Shown: piece by piece, positions 29,499-38,592 of the stretch
Numbering within the stretch: position 1 is the first letter of the stretch
Layout: every line of letters begins with the position of its first letter
Source: Paraburkholderia kirstenboschensis
GTDB taxonomy: Bacteria > Pseudomonadota > Gammaproteobacteria > Burkholderiales > Burkholderiaceae
Assembly (NCBI RefSeq): GCF_904848585.1
Contig: NZ_CAJHCR010000004.1
Span: 496,001 to 560,000 of the forward strand
Direction: 5' to 3'
DNA length: 64,000 nucleotides
Notes under the pieces: model-generated
What the model saw: the letters and a program-made list of their open reading frames with translations, nothing else
Databases searched by the model: none
What the model was told of the DNA's origin: nothing
Made by a program: the position numbers and the translations under genes

Positions 29499-30617
29499 AT
29501 GGAATACAGTCCGCCGCCCCTGTTCAAGCAAGGCCCATCCGCTCTCGCCCGACTGCTGTTTTTCGTCGTGCTCGCGCTGGCCCTGCTGATCTCCGACGCA
29601 CGCTTCAAAACGCTCGAAATCGTTCGCGGCGTGCTCGGCGCGGGTCTTTATCCGTTACAACGCGCGGCGCTCGTGCCGCGCGACGTCTTCATGGGCGCCG
29701 CCGATCTGGCCGTGACCAGCGCCACGCTGCGCAGCGACAACGAAAAGTTGCACACCAGGAACCTCCAGCTCGCACAGCAGGCGAATACGGCCGCTGAGCT
29801 ATCTGCGGAAAACGCCCATTTGCGCGCGTTGCTGCAACTGTCGCAGCGTGCGACCACGCAATCGCTGCCTGCTGAAATCCAGTACGACACTCGCGATCCG
29901 TTCACGCAGAAGGTCGTCATCAACCGTGGCGCGCAGCAAGGCATCCAGAACGGTTCGCCGGTTGTCAACGAAGACGGCGTGATCGGCCAGGTTACCCGCG
30001 TGTTCCCGCTACAAGCCGAAGTAACGCTGCTCACCGACAAGGACCAGGCTGTGCCCGTGCAGATCGTTCGCACTGGCTTGCGCAGCGTGATCTACGGCAC
30101 GCCGAAGGGCGACACGCTCGATCTGCGCTTCGTGCCGATCAGCGGCGACGTCCAGACGGGCGACGAACTCGTTACGAGCGGGCTCGACGGCGTCTATCCG
30201 CCGGGACTGCCGGTCGCCAAAGTGGTCCGCGTGGATAGACAGGCGGACACGGCATTTGCGCGTGTGATCTGCCTGCCGATCGCGCCGGTGCGCGGTGCAC
30301 GTCAGTTGCTGGTGCTGCACTACGTGGCCGACGTGCCGCCGCGACCGGCAGAAGAGCCGGAACCGTCCGCCAAAGACGCGAAGGGCAAGAAGGGCGCGAA
30401 AGCCGCCGACAGCAAGGCCGCCGCCGAGAAATCCGCCAAACCAGCGGAAAAGCCGACCGCTGACAAGAACGCCGCGCCCAAGCCCGCGGCAAGCGCGCCT
30501 GGCCAAGCCGGCGCGGCCGGTAAAGCGGCCGCCGCCGACCAGAAGCCCGCTGCGCCGAAGAAACCCGCCGCCGTCGAAAAAGCCAAGCCACAAGCCGCGC
30601 CGGGGGCAAAGCCATGA
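29499..30617 (+). CDS. mreC: Rod-shape-determining protein MreC
   Basis: Bitopic inner-membrane protein that links MreB to the periplasmic wall-synthesis enzymes. 372 residues: a short cytoplasmic start, one membrane helix at about 18-35 (RLLFFVVLALALLIS), a coiled coil around 75-115, then the beta domain. From about residue 285 the chain is an unusually long Lys/Ala/Pro-rich tail (EPEPSAKDAKGKKGAKAAD onward, about 85 residues) not needed in the family fold. It overlaps mreD by ATGA. Confidence 0.95.
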   Translation: MEYSPPPLFKQGPSALARLLFFVVLALALLISDARFKTLEIVRGVLGAGLYPLQRAALVPRDVFMGAADLAVTSATLRSDNEKLHTRNLQLAQQANTAAELSAENAHLRALLQLSQRATTQSLPAEIQYDTRDPFTQKVVINRGAQQGIQNGSPVVNEDGVIGQVTRVFPLQAEVTLLTDKDQAVPVQIVRTGLRSVIYGTPKGDTLDLRFVPISGDVQTGDELVTSGLDGVYPPGLPVAKVVRVDRQADTAFARVICLPIAPVRGARQLLVLHYVADVPPRPAEEPEPSAKDAKGKKGAKAADSKAAAEKSAKPAEKPTADKNAAPKPAASAPGQAGAAGKAAAADQKPAAPKKPAAVEKAKPQAAPGAKP

Positions 30618-31126
30618 ACCGTCCGCAATACATCCTGCAGCCGGTCAATCCGTACTTCATCGCGTTCAGCCTCGCTGCAGCGTTTCTGCTGAACCTGATG
30701 CCGTGGGGGCGCCTGATCGGCGTGCCTGACTTCGTCGCGCTCGTGCTGCTGTTCTGGAACGTGCATCAGCCGCGCAAGGTCGGCATGGGCATCGCGTTTT
30801 TCCTCGGTCTGCTAATGGACGTGCACAACGCCAGCCTGCTCGGCGAGCACGCGCTCGCGTACACGCTGCTGTCGTATGGCGCGATCACGATTCATCGCCG
30901 CGTCCTGTGGATGTCGCTTGGCGTGCAGACTTTCGCCGTCATGCCGCTGCTGGTGATCGCCCAACTGGTGCCGTTCGTCATCCGTCTGCTGACGGGCGCG
31001 GCCTTTCCCGGATGGGGTTATCTGATCGACGGATTCGTCGAAGCTGCGCTGTGGCCCGTCGCCAGCCTGCTGCTGTTGATGCCGCAACGCCGGCCGGCCG
31101 ACCCCGACGACACGCGGCCGATTTAA
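30614..31126 (+). CDS. mreD: Rod-shape-determining protein MreD
   Basis: Small multi-spanning inner-membrane partner of MreC in the elongasome. 170 residues with about five hydrophobic segments; begins MNRPQYILQPVNPYFIAFSLAAAFLLNLMPWG and ends in a charged RRPADPDDTRPI tail. The start overlaps the mreC stop (ATGA), indicating translational coupling. Confidence 0.95.
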   Translation: MNRPQYILQPVNPYFIAFSLAAAFLLNLMPWGRLIGVPDFVALVLLFWNVHQPRKVGMGIAFFLGLLMDVHNASLLGEHALAYTLLSYGAITIHRRVLWMSLGVQTFAVMPLLVIAQLVPFVIRLLTGAAFPGWGYLIDGFVEAALWPVASLLLLMPQRRPADPDDTRPI

Positions 31127-31267
31127 CGAGGCGTCGAGCGCGCAGGCGGTCCTCATGGAACTCACCTTTTCTGCCCGCTCGACGCCCATCGCTGTTCATG
31201 CCTTCCGGTTCAGGCCGGATCAGGCGCACACTCATGATGGCCGTCGCCCGGCCTTTTGCAGAATCGC

Positions 31268-33676
31268 ATGACCGAATTCAAGGACACTCAGCAACAGCTC
31301 TCGAAGTTCCGCCTGCGGGTCGCGGCGGCGGGCCTGTTCGTGTTCGTCTGCTTCGGGCTGATCGGCTTTCGTTTCCTGTTCCTGCAGGTGTGGCACTACA
31401 GCAAATACTCGCTGCAGGCCGACGAAAACCGCATTTCCGTCGCGCCGATCGTGCCGAACCGCGGCATCATCACTGACCGTAACGGCGTGGTGCTGGCCAA
31501 GAACTACTCGGCCTACACACTCGAAATCACGCCGTCAAAGCTAGGCGCGCCGCTCGAAACAGTGATCGACGATCTGGCCTCGGTCGTGTCAATCGACGCA
31601 CGTGACCGACGCCGCTTCAAGAAGCTGCAGGAAGACTCGAAAAACTTCGAGAGCCTGCCCATCCGCACCCGTCTGACCGACGACGAAGTCGCGCGCTTCA
31701 CCGCGCAGCGCTTCCGTTTTCCGGGCGTGGAAGTGCGCGCCCGCCTGTTCCGCCAATATCCGCTCGGGCCGACGGCGGCGCACGTGATCGGCTACATTGG
31801 CCGCATTTCGCAGCGCGACCAAGATCGTATCGACGACGCCAGCGATCAGAACGACAGCGATCCGGAACACTACGATCCGCGTCTGGACGCAAATAACTAC
31901 AAGGGCACCGACTACATCGGCAAGATCGGTGTCGAGCAAAGCTACGAGACCGAGTTGCACGGCCAGACCGGTTTCGAGGAAGTCGAAGTCACCGCCGGCG
32001 GCCGGCCCGTGCGGACGATGTCGCGCACGCAGGCAACGCCGGGCAACAACCTCGTGTTGTCGCTCGACATCGGCTTGCAGCAGGTTGCCGAGCAGGCGTT
32101 CGCGGGCCGCCGCGGCGCGCTCGTCGCTATCGAGCCGGCCACCGGCGACGTGCTGGCATTCGTCTCCGCGCCGAGCTTCGATCCGAATTCGTTCGTCGAC
32201 GGCATCGACCAGCAGACCTGGGACGAACTCAACAACTCGCCCGACCATCCGCTTCTGAACCGGCCGCTGCACGGCACTTATCCGCCAGGTTCGACGTATA
32301 AGCCGTTCATGGCGCTCGCCGCGCTATCGCTGCACAAGCGCACTCCGGGTTGGGGCTTTCAGGACCCCGGCTCCTACACTTTCGGCGGTCACACGTTCCG
32401 CAACGACGTGCGCTCGGGTCAGGGTTGGGTCGACATGAACCGCGCCATCGTCGTGTCGAACGACACGTACTTCTACATGCTCGCGCACGATCTGGGCGTG
32501 AACGCCATTGCCGGTTTCATGAAACCGTGGGGTTTCGGCCAGATCACGGGTATTGATATTTCCGGCGAAGCGCGCGGCATCCTGCCTTCCACGGAATGGA
32601 AGCGCAAGGCCTACCGCAAGCCCGAGCAGCAGCGCTGGTACGAAGGCGAAACAATCAGTCTCGGCATCGGCCAGGGCTACAACTCGTTCACGATCCTGCA
32701 ACTCGCGCACGCCACGGCCACGCTCGCCAACAACGGCGTGGTGATGAAGCCGCACCTCGTGCGCGACATTGAAAATCCGATCACCAAAGACACGCGCCCG
32801 GTCGTGCGCGATCCGAGCGACAAGATCGCGGTGAAGCAGTCCGACATCGACATCATCAAGCGTGCGATGGAAGGCGTCGTAACGAACGGCACGGCGTCGA
32901 AGCTGTTCATTGGCGCGCCGTATGTGGCCGCGGGCAAGACGGGCACGGCGCAGGTGTACTCGCTGCAAGGCGCGAACTACAAGGGCCATGCGATCGCGGA
33001 GCACTTGCGCGATCACGCGCTTTTCATCGCTTTCGCACCGGCGGAGCAACCCAAGATCGCGCTCGCGCTGATCGTGGAGAACGGCGGCTGGGGCGCCGAA
33101 TCGGCCGGCCCGATCGCGCGCAAGGTGCTCGACTACTACCTCGTCGGCAAGAACAAACCGGGCGCGGAAGCGGCGGCAGTTGCGGCAGCGGCGTCGGCGA
33201 CCGAGGACGCATCCGCGCCGGAAGTCGGCGGTGCGCCGGCGCCGCAGGAAACCGGGCAGCCGGTCAAGATCGCTGCGGGCTTCACCGCGCTGCCGATGCC
33301 GGGAGCGGCGTCCGCTGCGGCTGCGGCGTCGGCTGCCGCCGCGGCGGCTGCGGCGAACGGGGCTTCGGGCGCAGGTGCCGCGTCTGGAGCGGCTGCGGCG
33401 TCTGCCCCTGCGGCGAGTTCGAAGTCGTCCGCATCAGCGGGGGGCGCAGGGACGACGTCAAAACTGCCGGCCTCGGCCACACCGGCCACACCCGCGTCAG
33501 CAGCAAAGAACCCGGCGCCGCGCAAATCAGGCACCCCGCGCCAACCGCGACCGGCGAGCGAGCCGGCACCAGCCGCCGCGCGCTCCGGAACCACTGCGCT
33601 GCGCGATCCATCGCGCGATAACGGCACTCAAGCCACCTCGCCACGCCAGCCGGTTACCGGCGGCATCGACGAGTAA
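31268..33676 (+). CDS. mrdA: Penicillin-binding protein 2 (elongasome transpeptidase)
   Basis: Class B PBP that cross-links side-wall peptidoglycan with RodA. It has a cytoplasmic N-terminus, a membrane helix at about 18-42 and a pedestal domain with RGIITDRNGVVLA. The transpeptidase domain has SXXK as Ser342-TY-Lys345, SXN in VVSND near 400, and KTG at 557-559. The protein is 802 residues, about 150 longer than typical. The excess is an Ala/Ser/Pro-rich tail from about 635 to the end, which can be disordered in the periplasm. The ATG at 31268 was chosen; an in-frame TTG lies 12 bases upstream. Confidence 0.96.
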   Translation: MTEFKDTQQQLSKFRLRVAAAGLFVFVCFGLIGFRFLFLQVWHYSKYSLQADENRISVAPIVPNRGIITDRNGVVLAKNYSAYTLEITPSKLGAPLETVIDDLASVVSIDARDRRRFKKLQEDSKNFESLPIRTRLTDDEVARFTAQRFRFPGVEVRARLFRQYPLGPTAAHVIGYIGRISQRDQDRIDDASDQNDSDPEHYDPRLDANNYKGTDYIGKIGVEQSYETELHGQTGFEEVEVTAGGRPVRTMSRTQATPGNNLVLSLDIGLQQVAEQAFAGRRGALVAIEPATGDVLAFVSAPSFDPNSFVDGIDQQTWDELNNSPDHPLLNRPLHGTYPPGSTYKPFMALAALSLHKRTPGWGFQDPGSYTFGGHTFRNDVRSGQGWVDMNRAIVVSNDTYFYMLAHDLGVNAIAGFMKPWGFGQITGIDISGEARGILPSTEWKRKAYRKPEQQRWYEGETISLGIGQGYNSFTILQLAHATATLANNGVVMKPHLVRDIENPITKDTRPVVRDPSDKIAVKQSDIDIIKRAMEGVVTNGTASKLFIGAPYVAAGKTGTAQVYSLQGANYKGHAIAEHLRDHALFIAFAPAEQPKIALALIVENGGWGAESAGPIARKVLDYYLVGKNKPGAEAAAVAAAASATEDASAPEVGGAPAPQETGQPVKIAAGFTALPMPGAASAAAAASAAAAAAAANGASGAGAASGAAAASAPAASSKSSASAGGAGTTSKLPASATPATPASAAKNPAPRKSGTPRQPRPASEPAPAAARSGTTALRDPSRDNGTQATSPRQPVTGGIDE

Positions 33677-33686
33677 GGAGAAAGGC

Positions 33687-34835
33687 ATGCAATTCGACAA
33701 GCGCGCCTGGATCGACCGCATCAAGCGGATGTTCGCAGGCTTCGACCGCCCGCTCGCACTGGTGGTGTTTCTGCTGCTGTGCGTGGGCATCGTCACCTTG
33801 TACAGCGCGAGTCTCGATGTACCCGGCCGCGTGGAAGACCAGTTGCGCAACATCATGCTGACGTTCGTGCTGATGTGGGCGCTCGCGAATGTTCCACCCA
33901 CCACGCTGATGCGCTTCGCGGTCCCGCTTTATACATTCGGGATCGCGCTACTCGTTGCGGTGGCGATGTTCGGCCTCACGCGCAAGGGCGCGAAGCGCTG
34001 GATCAACGTGGGCGTGGTGATTCAGCCGTCGGAGATCATGAAGATCGCGACGCCGTTGATGCTCGCCTGGTACTATCAGCGGCGCGAAGGCGTGATGCGC
34101 TGGTACGACTTTCTGGTCGGGCTGGTGATTCTTGCCCTGCCGGTGGGACTGATCGCCAAACAGCCCGACCTGGGCACCGCCGTGCTGGTTTTCGCAGCTG
34201 GCTTCTTCGTCATTTACTTTGCGGGTTTGAGCTTCAAACTGATCGTGCCGGTGCTGATTGCCGGAGTGATCGCGGTCGGCTCGATTGCGGCGTTTCAGGA
34301 CAAGATCTGCCAGCCGGAAGTGCAGTGGCCGCTCATGCACGACTATCAGAAGCATCGCATCTGCACGCTGCTCGACCCGACTTCCGATCCGCTCGGCAAG
34401 GGCTTCCACACCATTCAGGCGGTGATCGCGATCGGCTCCGGCGGCCCGCTCGGCAAGGGCTGGCTGAAGGGCACACAGGCGCACCTGGAGTTCATCCCCG
34501 AGAAACACACTGACTTCATCTTCGCAGTGTTCTCAGAGGAATTCGGGCTCGCGGGCGGCGTCGTACTGCTCACGCTTTACATGTTGCTGATCGCGCGCGG
34601 GCTGTATATCGCCGCCAACGGCGCGACGCTATTCGGACGCCTGCTGGCCGGATCTCTGACGATGGCATTCTTCACCTACGCGTTCGTCAATATCGGTATG
34701 GTGAGCGGCATCTTGCCGGTGGTCGGCGTGCCGCTGCCATTCATGAGTTATGGCGGCACCGCGCTGACCACGCTTGGCGTGGCAATCGGGCTGATCATGA
34801 GCGTCGCACGACAGAAGCGGTTGATGCAGAGCTAG
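33687..34835 (+). CDS. rodA: Peptidoglycan glycosyltransferase RodA
   Basis: SEDS-family inner-membrane glycosyltransferase that polymerises side-wall glycan with PBP2. 382 residues with about ten membrane helices. SEDS signatures seen are KGAKRWINVGVVIQPSEIMKI, the lipid-II site region QPDLGTA, and the terminal GVPLPFMSYGGTALT. ATG 33687 follows AAGGAGAAAGG closely after the mrdA stop (33676). It is the last gene of the mre–mrd operon. Confidence 0.97.
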   Translation: MQFDKRAWIDRIKRMFAGFDRPLALVVFLLLCVGIVTLYSASLDVPGRVEDQLRNIMLTFVLMWALANVPPTTLMRFAVPLYTFGIALLVAVAMFGLTRKGAKRWINVGVVIQPSEIMKIATPLMLAWYYQRREGVMRWYDFLVGLVILALPVGLIAKQPDLGTAVLVFAAGFFVIYFAGLSFKLIVPVLIAGVIAVGSIAAFQDKICQPEVQWPLMHDYQKHRICTLLDPTSDPLGKGFHTIQAVIAIGSGGPLGKGWLKGTQAHLEFIPEKHTDFIFAVFSEEFGLAGGVVLLTLYMLLIARGLYIAANGATLFGRLLAGSLTMAFFTYAFVNIGMVSGILPVVGVPLPFMSYGGTALTTLGVAIGLIMSVARQKRLMQS

Positions 34836-34959
34836 CAGGTGGGCTGATGAAGAATGCTGCTTTGTTGGCAGCGAGACACGCTGCGAATCGGACTGTGAAG
34901 CGGGCAGTGAAGCGGGCTGCAAAGCGGACCGCAAGCACGCCGCACCGCAAGCTGTAAAA

Positions 34960-34993
34960 CAGAAGGGGCGTATCGCCAGATGCGCCCCTTCTG
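34960..34993 (-). terminator. Terminator of the Sel1-repeat gene
   Basis: Perfect 11-bp stem: CAGAAGGGGCG (34960-34970) with CGCCCCTTCTG (34983-34993). On the minus strand it is followed by TTTTAC. It abuts the stop of the Sel1 gene and also faces the rodA transcript. Confidence 0.85.
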
Positions 34994-34994
34994 C

Positions 34995-35696
34995 TTATTG
35001 CGGTTTCACCTCTTTGTGATCCCGCAGCTGCGCGCTCAGTTGCTGATACTTCAAGCGCGCCGCCGGATCGCCCTGCGCGGCCGCAGCCGCGTAATAAGCC
35101 CGCGCCACGTTCAGGTTCTTGTCGACGCCATCGCCGCCGCGTTCATAGAAGGAGCCTGTCACGTACTGTGCGGTCATATCGCCGCCCTCCGCAGCCTTCT
35201 TGTACCAGACGAACGCCTGCTTGTTGTCCCGATCGGTGCCTCGGCCATCGAGGAACTGATTAGCGAGCGCAAGCTCGGCCTGCACGTGCCCTTGCTGCGC
35301 GGCTTTCAGAAACCAGCGGTGCGCTTCGGCCGGATCGCGGCCGACGAACTCGCCATCGTCATACATCTTGCCGTACACATATTGCGCGTGCGACATGTTC
35401 GCGTCGGCGGCCTTGCGCAGCCACTTCTTGCCTTCGTCGACGTTCACCGCGGTGCCTTCACCGTTGAGCAGCATCATCGCGTAATTGAACTGCGCAAGCC
35501 GGCTGCCGCGCTCGGCGGCCTTGCGGAATTCTGCAAGCGCCGCACCGAAATTGCCGGCGTTGTAGTCGGCGACCGCGGTTTGCGTCTCCGGATCGTTCGG
35601 CTTCGCGAGACGATCCTGCGCATGCGCTGCGACGCCCGTGGTCAATGCCGCCGTAACCACCATGCGCGCGACAACGCGTTGCACCATCCACTTCAT
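34995..35696 (-). CDS. Secreted Sel1/TPR-repeat protein
   Basis: A 233-residue probably periplasmic protein. Residues 1-27 (MKWMVQRVVARMVVTAALTTGVAAHAQ) form a signal peptide with an AHA-Q cleavage site. The rest is made of Sel1-like repeats: AQFNYAMMLLNGEGT, AQYVYGKMYDDGEF, AELALANQFLDGRG, AQYVTGSFYERGG. Such repeats mediate protein contacts; no partner can be named. Its ATG overlaps the stop of the HpcH aldolase gene (ATGA), so the two are co-translated despite different cell locations. An open frame continues far upstream but lies within the aldolase gene. Confidence 0.88.
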   Translation of the reverse strand: MKWMVQRVVARMVVTAALTTGVAAHAQDRLAKPNDPETQTAVADYNAGNFGAALAEFRKAAERGSRLAQFNYAMMLLNGEGTAVNVDEGKKWLRKAADANMSHAQYVYGKMYDDGEFVGRDPAEAHRWFLKAAQQGHVQAELALANQFLDGRGTDRDNKQAFVWYKKAAEGGDMTAQYVTGSFYERGGDGVDKNLNVARAYYAAAAAQGDPAARLKYQQLSAQLRDHKEVKPQ

Positions 35697-36475
35697 GACC
35701 TCACCTCCTGCAGCGCCTGGCGGGTTGCGCGCAACATCCACATGACGTCGGCGGCCAGAGCGATAAAACGAAAACCGGCATCGCGATGCTGCCTTGCGCT
35801 CGCGACGTCCATCGAAAAAATGCCGGCGGCAATGCCCGCTTTGTCCGCGGCGCTGACGATGCGCGCCATGGCCGCTTGCACGTCGGCGTGCTTCGAATCG
35901 CCGAGATGACCAAGGCTCGCGGCGAGATCCGCGGGTCCGACGAACAGGCAATCGACGCCCGGCGTCGCTGCGATCTTGTCGACTTCGTCGAGGGCGCGCG
36001 CCGACTCGATCTGCACGATGGTCGCGATTTGCGCGTTGGCCGTTTGCACGTAGTCGCGTCGCATGCCGTAGGCCGCGGCCCGCACGACGCCAGCGACGCC
36101 GCGCAGACCATCGAGCGCCTCGGCGCTCGGATATTGCGTGAGGCGCACCGCGTGGGCAGCTTCTTCGGCGGACTCGATATTGGGGAACATCAGCGTGCGT
36201 GCGCCAGCGTCCATCACGCGCTTGACGAGCCAGCCCTCGCTCGCCGGTACGCGCACCACCGGTTCGCTCGGCAGATGCGCGGCGGCAATCGCACGCAATT
36301 GCGAGGTCACGTCGCCACTGTCGTTGGGCGCGTGCTCCATGTCGATCAGCAGCCAGTCGAAGCCGGCGTGAGCGAGCGCCTCGGCGGCGGTATCGCTGCC
36401 GAGCGACAGCCATAGACCGAACAGCGGATCGGCTTCTTTAAGACGTTGCTTGAGGGGATTGGTGAAGGTGCTCAT
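35693..36475 (-). CDS. HpcH/HpaI-family aldolase
   Basis: Class II pyruvate-dependent aldolase of the HpcH/HpaI (2,4-dihydroxyhept-2-ene-1,7-dioate aldolase) family. 260 residues; the TIM-barrel start FGLWLSLGSDTAAEALAHAGFDWLLIDMEHAP carries Asp45, Glu47 and His48 of the family signature. Metal- and substrate-site motifs follow (VQIESARALDEVDKIAATPGVD, FVGPADLAASLG). The true substrate is unknown; there are no aromatic-degradation genes nearby. The ATG at 36475 has GGGAG seven bases upstream and was preferred over a GTG six bases earlier. Confidence 0.9.
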   Translation of the reverse strand: MSTFTNPLKQRLKEADPLFGLWLSLGSDTAAEALAHAGFDWLLIDMEHAPNDSGDVTSQLRAIAAAHLPSEPVVRVPASEGWLVKRVMDAGARTLMFPNIESAEEAAHAVRLTQYPSAEALDGLRGVAGVVRAAAYGMRRDYVQTANAQIATIVQIESARALDEVDKIAATPGVDCLFVGPADLAASLGHLGDSKHADVQAAMARIVSAADKAGIAAGIFSMDVASARQHRDAGFRFIALAADVMWMLRATRQALQEVRS

Positions 36476-36702
36476 CGCCACACTCCCTGGCGATGACCGG
36501 CTTCATTGCAAGACACGAGGGGAAGCGTGGTTGGACGCGTGCTCGTGAGGCGAGCCCGGCAACGAGCCAGGCTCGAACGCTGATGGCCCGTTTGGCTGCT
36601 GCGACGCATTGCGGTGACCGGCATGTCTCGCTCCGTGTGGTTATCGGAGCGATCATACCGTGACAATAACGCGGCGGTTGGCCCGCGTAACGTGTGTGGT
36701 GG
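36476..36702. other. Gap between queD and the HpcH aldolase gene
   Basis: 227 bases with no gene. A perfect 7-bp inverted repeat CGCTCCG (36627-36633) / CGGAGCG (36643-36649) lies about 55 bases after the queD stop. It has no T-run, so it may be a weak terminator of the que genes or an operator for the aldolase. Confidence 0.45.
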
Positions 36703-37149
36703 TTAGTCGCGAACCACGTCGGCCCAACAATTCGGCGTCTCGTACAGACGCAGCTTGTAGAGGCGCAGGTTCACGCCATAGTGCGCGTCATACACGTTCG
36801 CGAGAATGTCGAACGCGACAGCCGCCAGGTTCTCCACGGTCGGAATGCGGTCGAGCACCACGGTCTTGTGGCCCGCCATCGTTTCGAGGAAGCCACGCAC
36901 TTGCGTGTCGCCTTCGTAGACGAGGAACGCGTGATCCCATTTGTCGACGAGATGTTCGACGGCGAGCGACTTCACGTCGGCGAAGTCCATCACCATGCCG
37001 CGGTCGGGCGCGCCTTCCGTGTCGACGAGATCGCCTTGCAGCGTGATTTCGATCACATAGCGATGGCCGTGCAGATTACGGCACTGGCTGCGGTGATCGG
37101 GAATGCGGTGACCCGCGTCGAATTCGAGTTTTCGTGTAATCGTCAGCAC
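36703..37149 (-). CDS. queD: 6-carboxy-5,6,7,8-tetrahydropterin synthase
   Basis: Second enzyme of the 7-deazaguanine (queuosine) pathway; turns dihydroneopterin triphosphate into carboxytetrahydropterin. 148 residues, T-fold. Zinc ligands His14 (DAGHR), His27 and His29 (LHGH) and catalytic Cys23 are all present; the second catalytic pair is WDHAF, with PTVENLA later. Last gene of queC–queE–queD, six bases after queE. Confidence 0.95.
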   Translation of the reverse strand: MLTITRKLEFDAGHRIPDHRSQCRNLHGHRYVIEITLQGDLVDTEGAPDRGMVMDFADVKSLAVEHLVDKWDHAFLVYEGDTQVRGFLETMAGHKTVVLDRIPTVENLAAVAFDILANVYDAHYGVNLRLYKLRLYETPNCWADVVRD

Positions 37150-37155
37150 GGCAAA

Positions 37156-37788
37156 TCAGGGAATATTCAGATACTTGTGGGTCTGCATCGACAGGCGCCA
37201 TTGCGGATGGCGTTTGCACCAGTCGATCGCGAGCTTGGTGTTGAGGTCGCGCGACGGGCCGTCCATTGGCTGGACGAGGAAATACTCGAAGTCGAGCTTC
37301 GCATAGTCGGACAGGCGCTGGTTGTCCTGCGGGATCACGACCTTCAGTTCGTTGCCCTTCGTGACGACGAGAGGCGCGTCGGCCTTCGGGCTCACACAAA
37401 TCCAGTCGATGGTCTCGAGCACCGGCAACGAGCCATTCGTTTCAATTGCAATTTCAAAGCCGGCCGCATGCAGCGCGTCGACCAGTGGCTGGTCGATTTG
37501 CAACATCGGCTCGCCGCCCGTGCACACGACAAAGCGTTGGCCCTCGCCTTCGGGCCATTGCGACGCGATCATTTGCACGAGGTCTGCGGCTGTGCGGTAC
37601 TTGCCGCCGTTCTCGCCGTCCGTGCCTACAAAGTCCGTGTCGCAGAACCGGCATACGGCTTCGGCGCGGTCTTCCTCGCGGCCCGACCACAGATTGCAGC
37701 CGGCGAAGCGGCAAAACACAGCCGGGCGTCCGGCATTCGCGCCCTCGCCTTGCAACGTGTAGAAGATTTCCTTGACCGCGTACGTCAT
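37156..37788 (-). CDS. queE: 7-carboxy-7-deazaguanine synthase (radical SAM, CX14CX2C type)
   Basis: Radical-SAM enzyme that contracts the pterin ring to 7-carboxy-7-deazaguanine. 210 residues from the ATG at 37788. The cluster cysteines are Cys31, Cys46 and Cys49: CX14CX2C and not the usual CX3CX2C, the variant known from Burkholderia multivorans QueE. GEGANAGRPAVFCRF precedes and the SAM-binding TGGEPML follows. It lies between queC and queD in one transcription unit. Confidence 0.96.
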   Translation of the reverse strand: MTYAVKEIFYTLQGEGANAGRPAVFCRFAGCNLWSGREEDRAEAVCRFCDTDFVGTDGENGGKYRTAADLVQMIASQWPEGEGQRFVVCTGGEPMLQIDQPLVDALHAAGFEIAIETNGSLPVLETIDWICVSPKADAPLVVTKGNELKVVIPQDNQRLSDYAKLDFEYFLVQPMDGPSRDLNTKLAIDWCKRHPQWRLSMQTHKYLNIP

Positions 37789-37860
37789 GCTGCTCTCTGC
37801 CTGGATTTGTACTTGTGTACCTACAAACAACTGCCCGAGCCCCGCTGCTGCAGGGCCGTC

Positions 37861-38592
37861 TCAAACCGGCTCGGTTACCTTTTCACCGGCGAGATAGGCT
37901 TCGTAACCTCGCTTGCGCAAGCGGCAGGCCGGGCATTCGCCACAGCCGAAGCCCCATGCGTGCAATTCCGCGCGTTCACCGACATAGCAGGTATGCGTCT
38001 CTATGCGCACCAGTTCCACCAGCGCGTCGCCGCCTAGCTCATGCGCGAGGCGCCACGTGTCCGCCTTGTCGAGCCACATCAGCGGAGTTTCGAGCAGGAA
38101 GCGCGAGTCCATGCCGAGATTCAGCGCGACCTGCAAAGCCTTCATGGTGTCGTCGCGACAATCGGGATAGCCCGAAAAATCCGTCTCGCACATTCCGCCG
38201 ACCAACACCTGCAAACCACGCCGATAAGCGATGGCCGCCGCGATCGTCATGAACATCAGATTGCGGCCCGGCACGAACGTATTCGGCAAACCGTTGGCCG
38301 TGGCCTCGATTTCGATCTCGCGTGTCATGGCCGTTTCGCTGATCGCGCCGAGCACGGACAGATCGATCATGTGATCGTCGCCGAGGCGCTCGCCCCACGC
38401 CGGGAACGTACGCACTACTGCATTGCGAAAGCCTTCGCGGCATTCGAGTTCGACGCGGTGCCGCTGACCATAATCGAAGCCGAGCGTCTCAACCGTTTCA
38501 TAACGTTCAAGTGCCCATGCGAGGCACGTGGCGGAATCCTGGCCGCCGGAAAACAGCACCAGAGCGCTACGTTTAGCGTCTTTGCGGATCAC
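37861..38592 (-). CDS. queC: 7-cyano-7-deazaguanine synthase
   Basis: ATP-dependent enzyme that turns 7-carboxy-7-deazaguanine into preQ0. 243 residues with PP-loop SGGQDS at 15-20 and the C-terminal zinc cysteines in CGECPAC plus an earlier Cys in [11 protein letters not shown]. The GTG at 38592 gives [17 protein letters not shown], has GGAG seven bases upstream, and starts exactly where the family does; an upstream open frame of 28 codons is not used. First gene of queC–queE–queD. Confidence 0.95.
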   Translation of the reverse strand: MIRKDAKRSALVLFSGGQDSATCLAWALERYETVETLGFDYGQRHRVELECREGFRNAVVRTFPAWGERLGDDHMIDLSVLGAISETAMTREIEIEATANGLPNTFVPGRNLMFMTIAAAIAYRRGLQVLVGGMCETDFSGYPDCRDDTMKALQVALNLGMDSRFLLETPLMWLDKADTWRLAHELGGDALVELVRIETHTCYVGERAELHAWGFGCGECPACRLRKRGYEAYLAGEKVTEPV

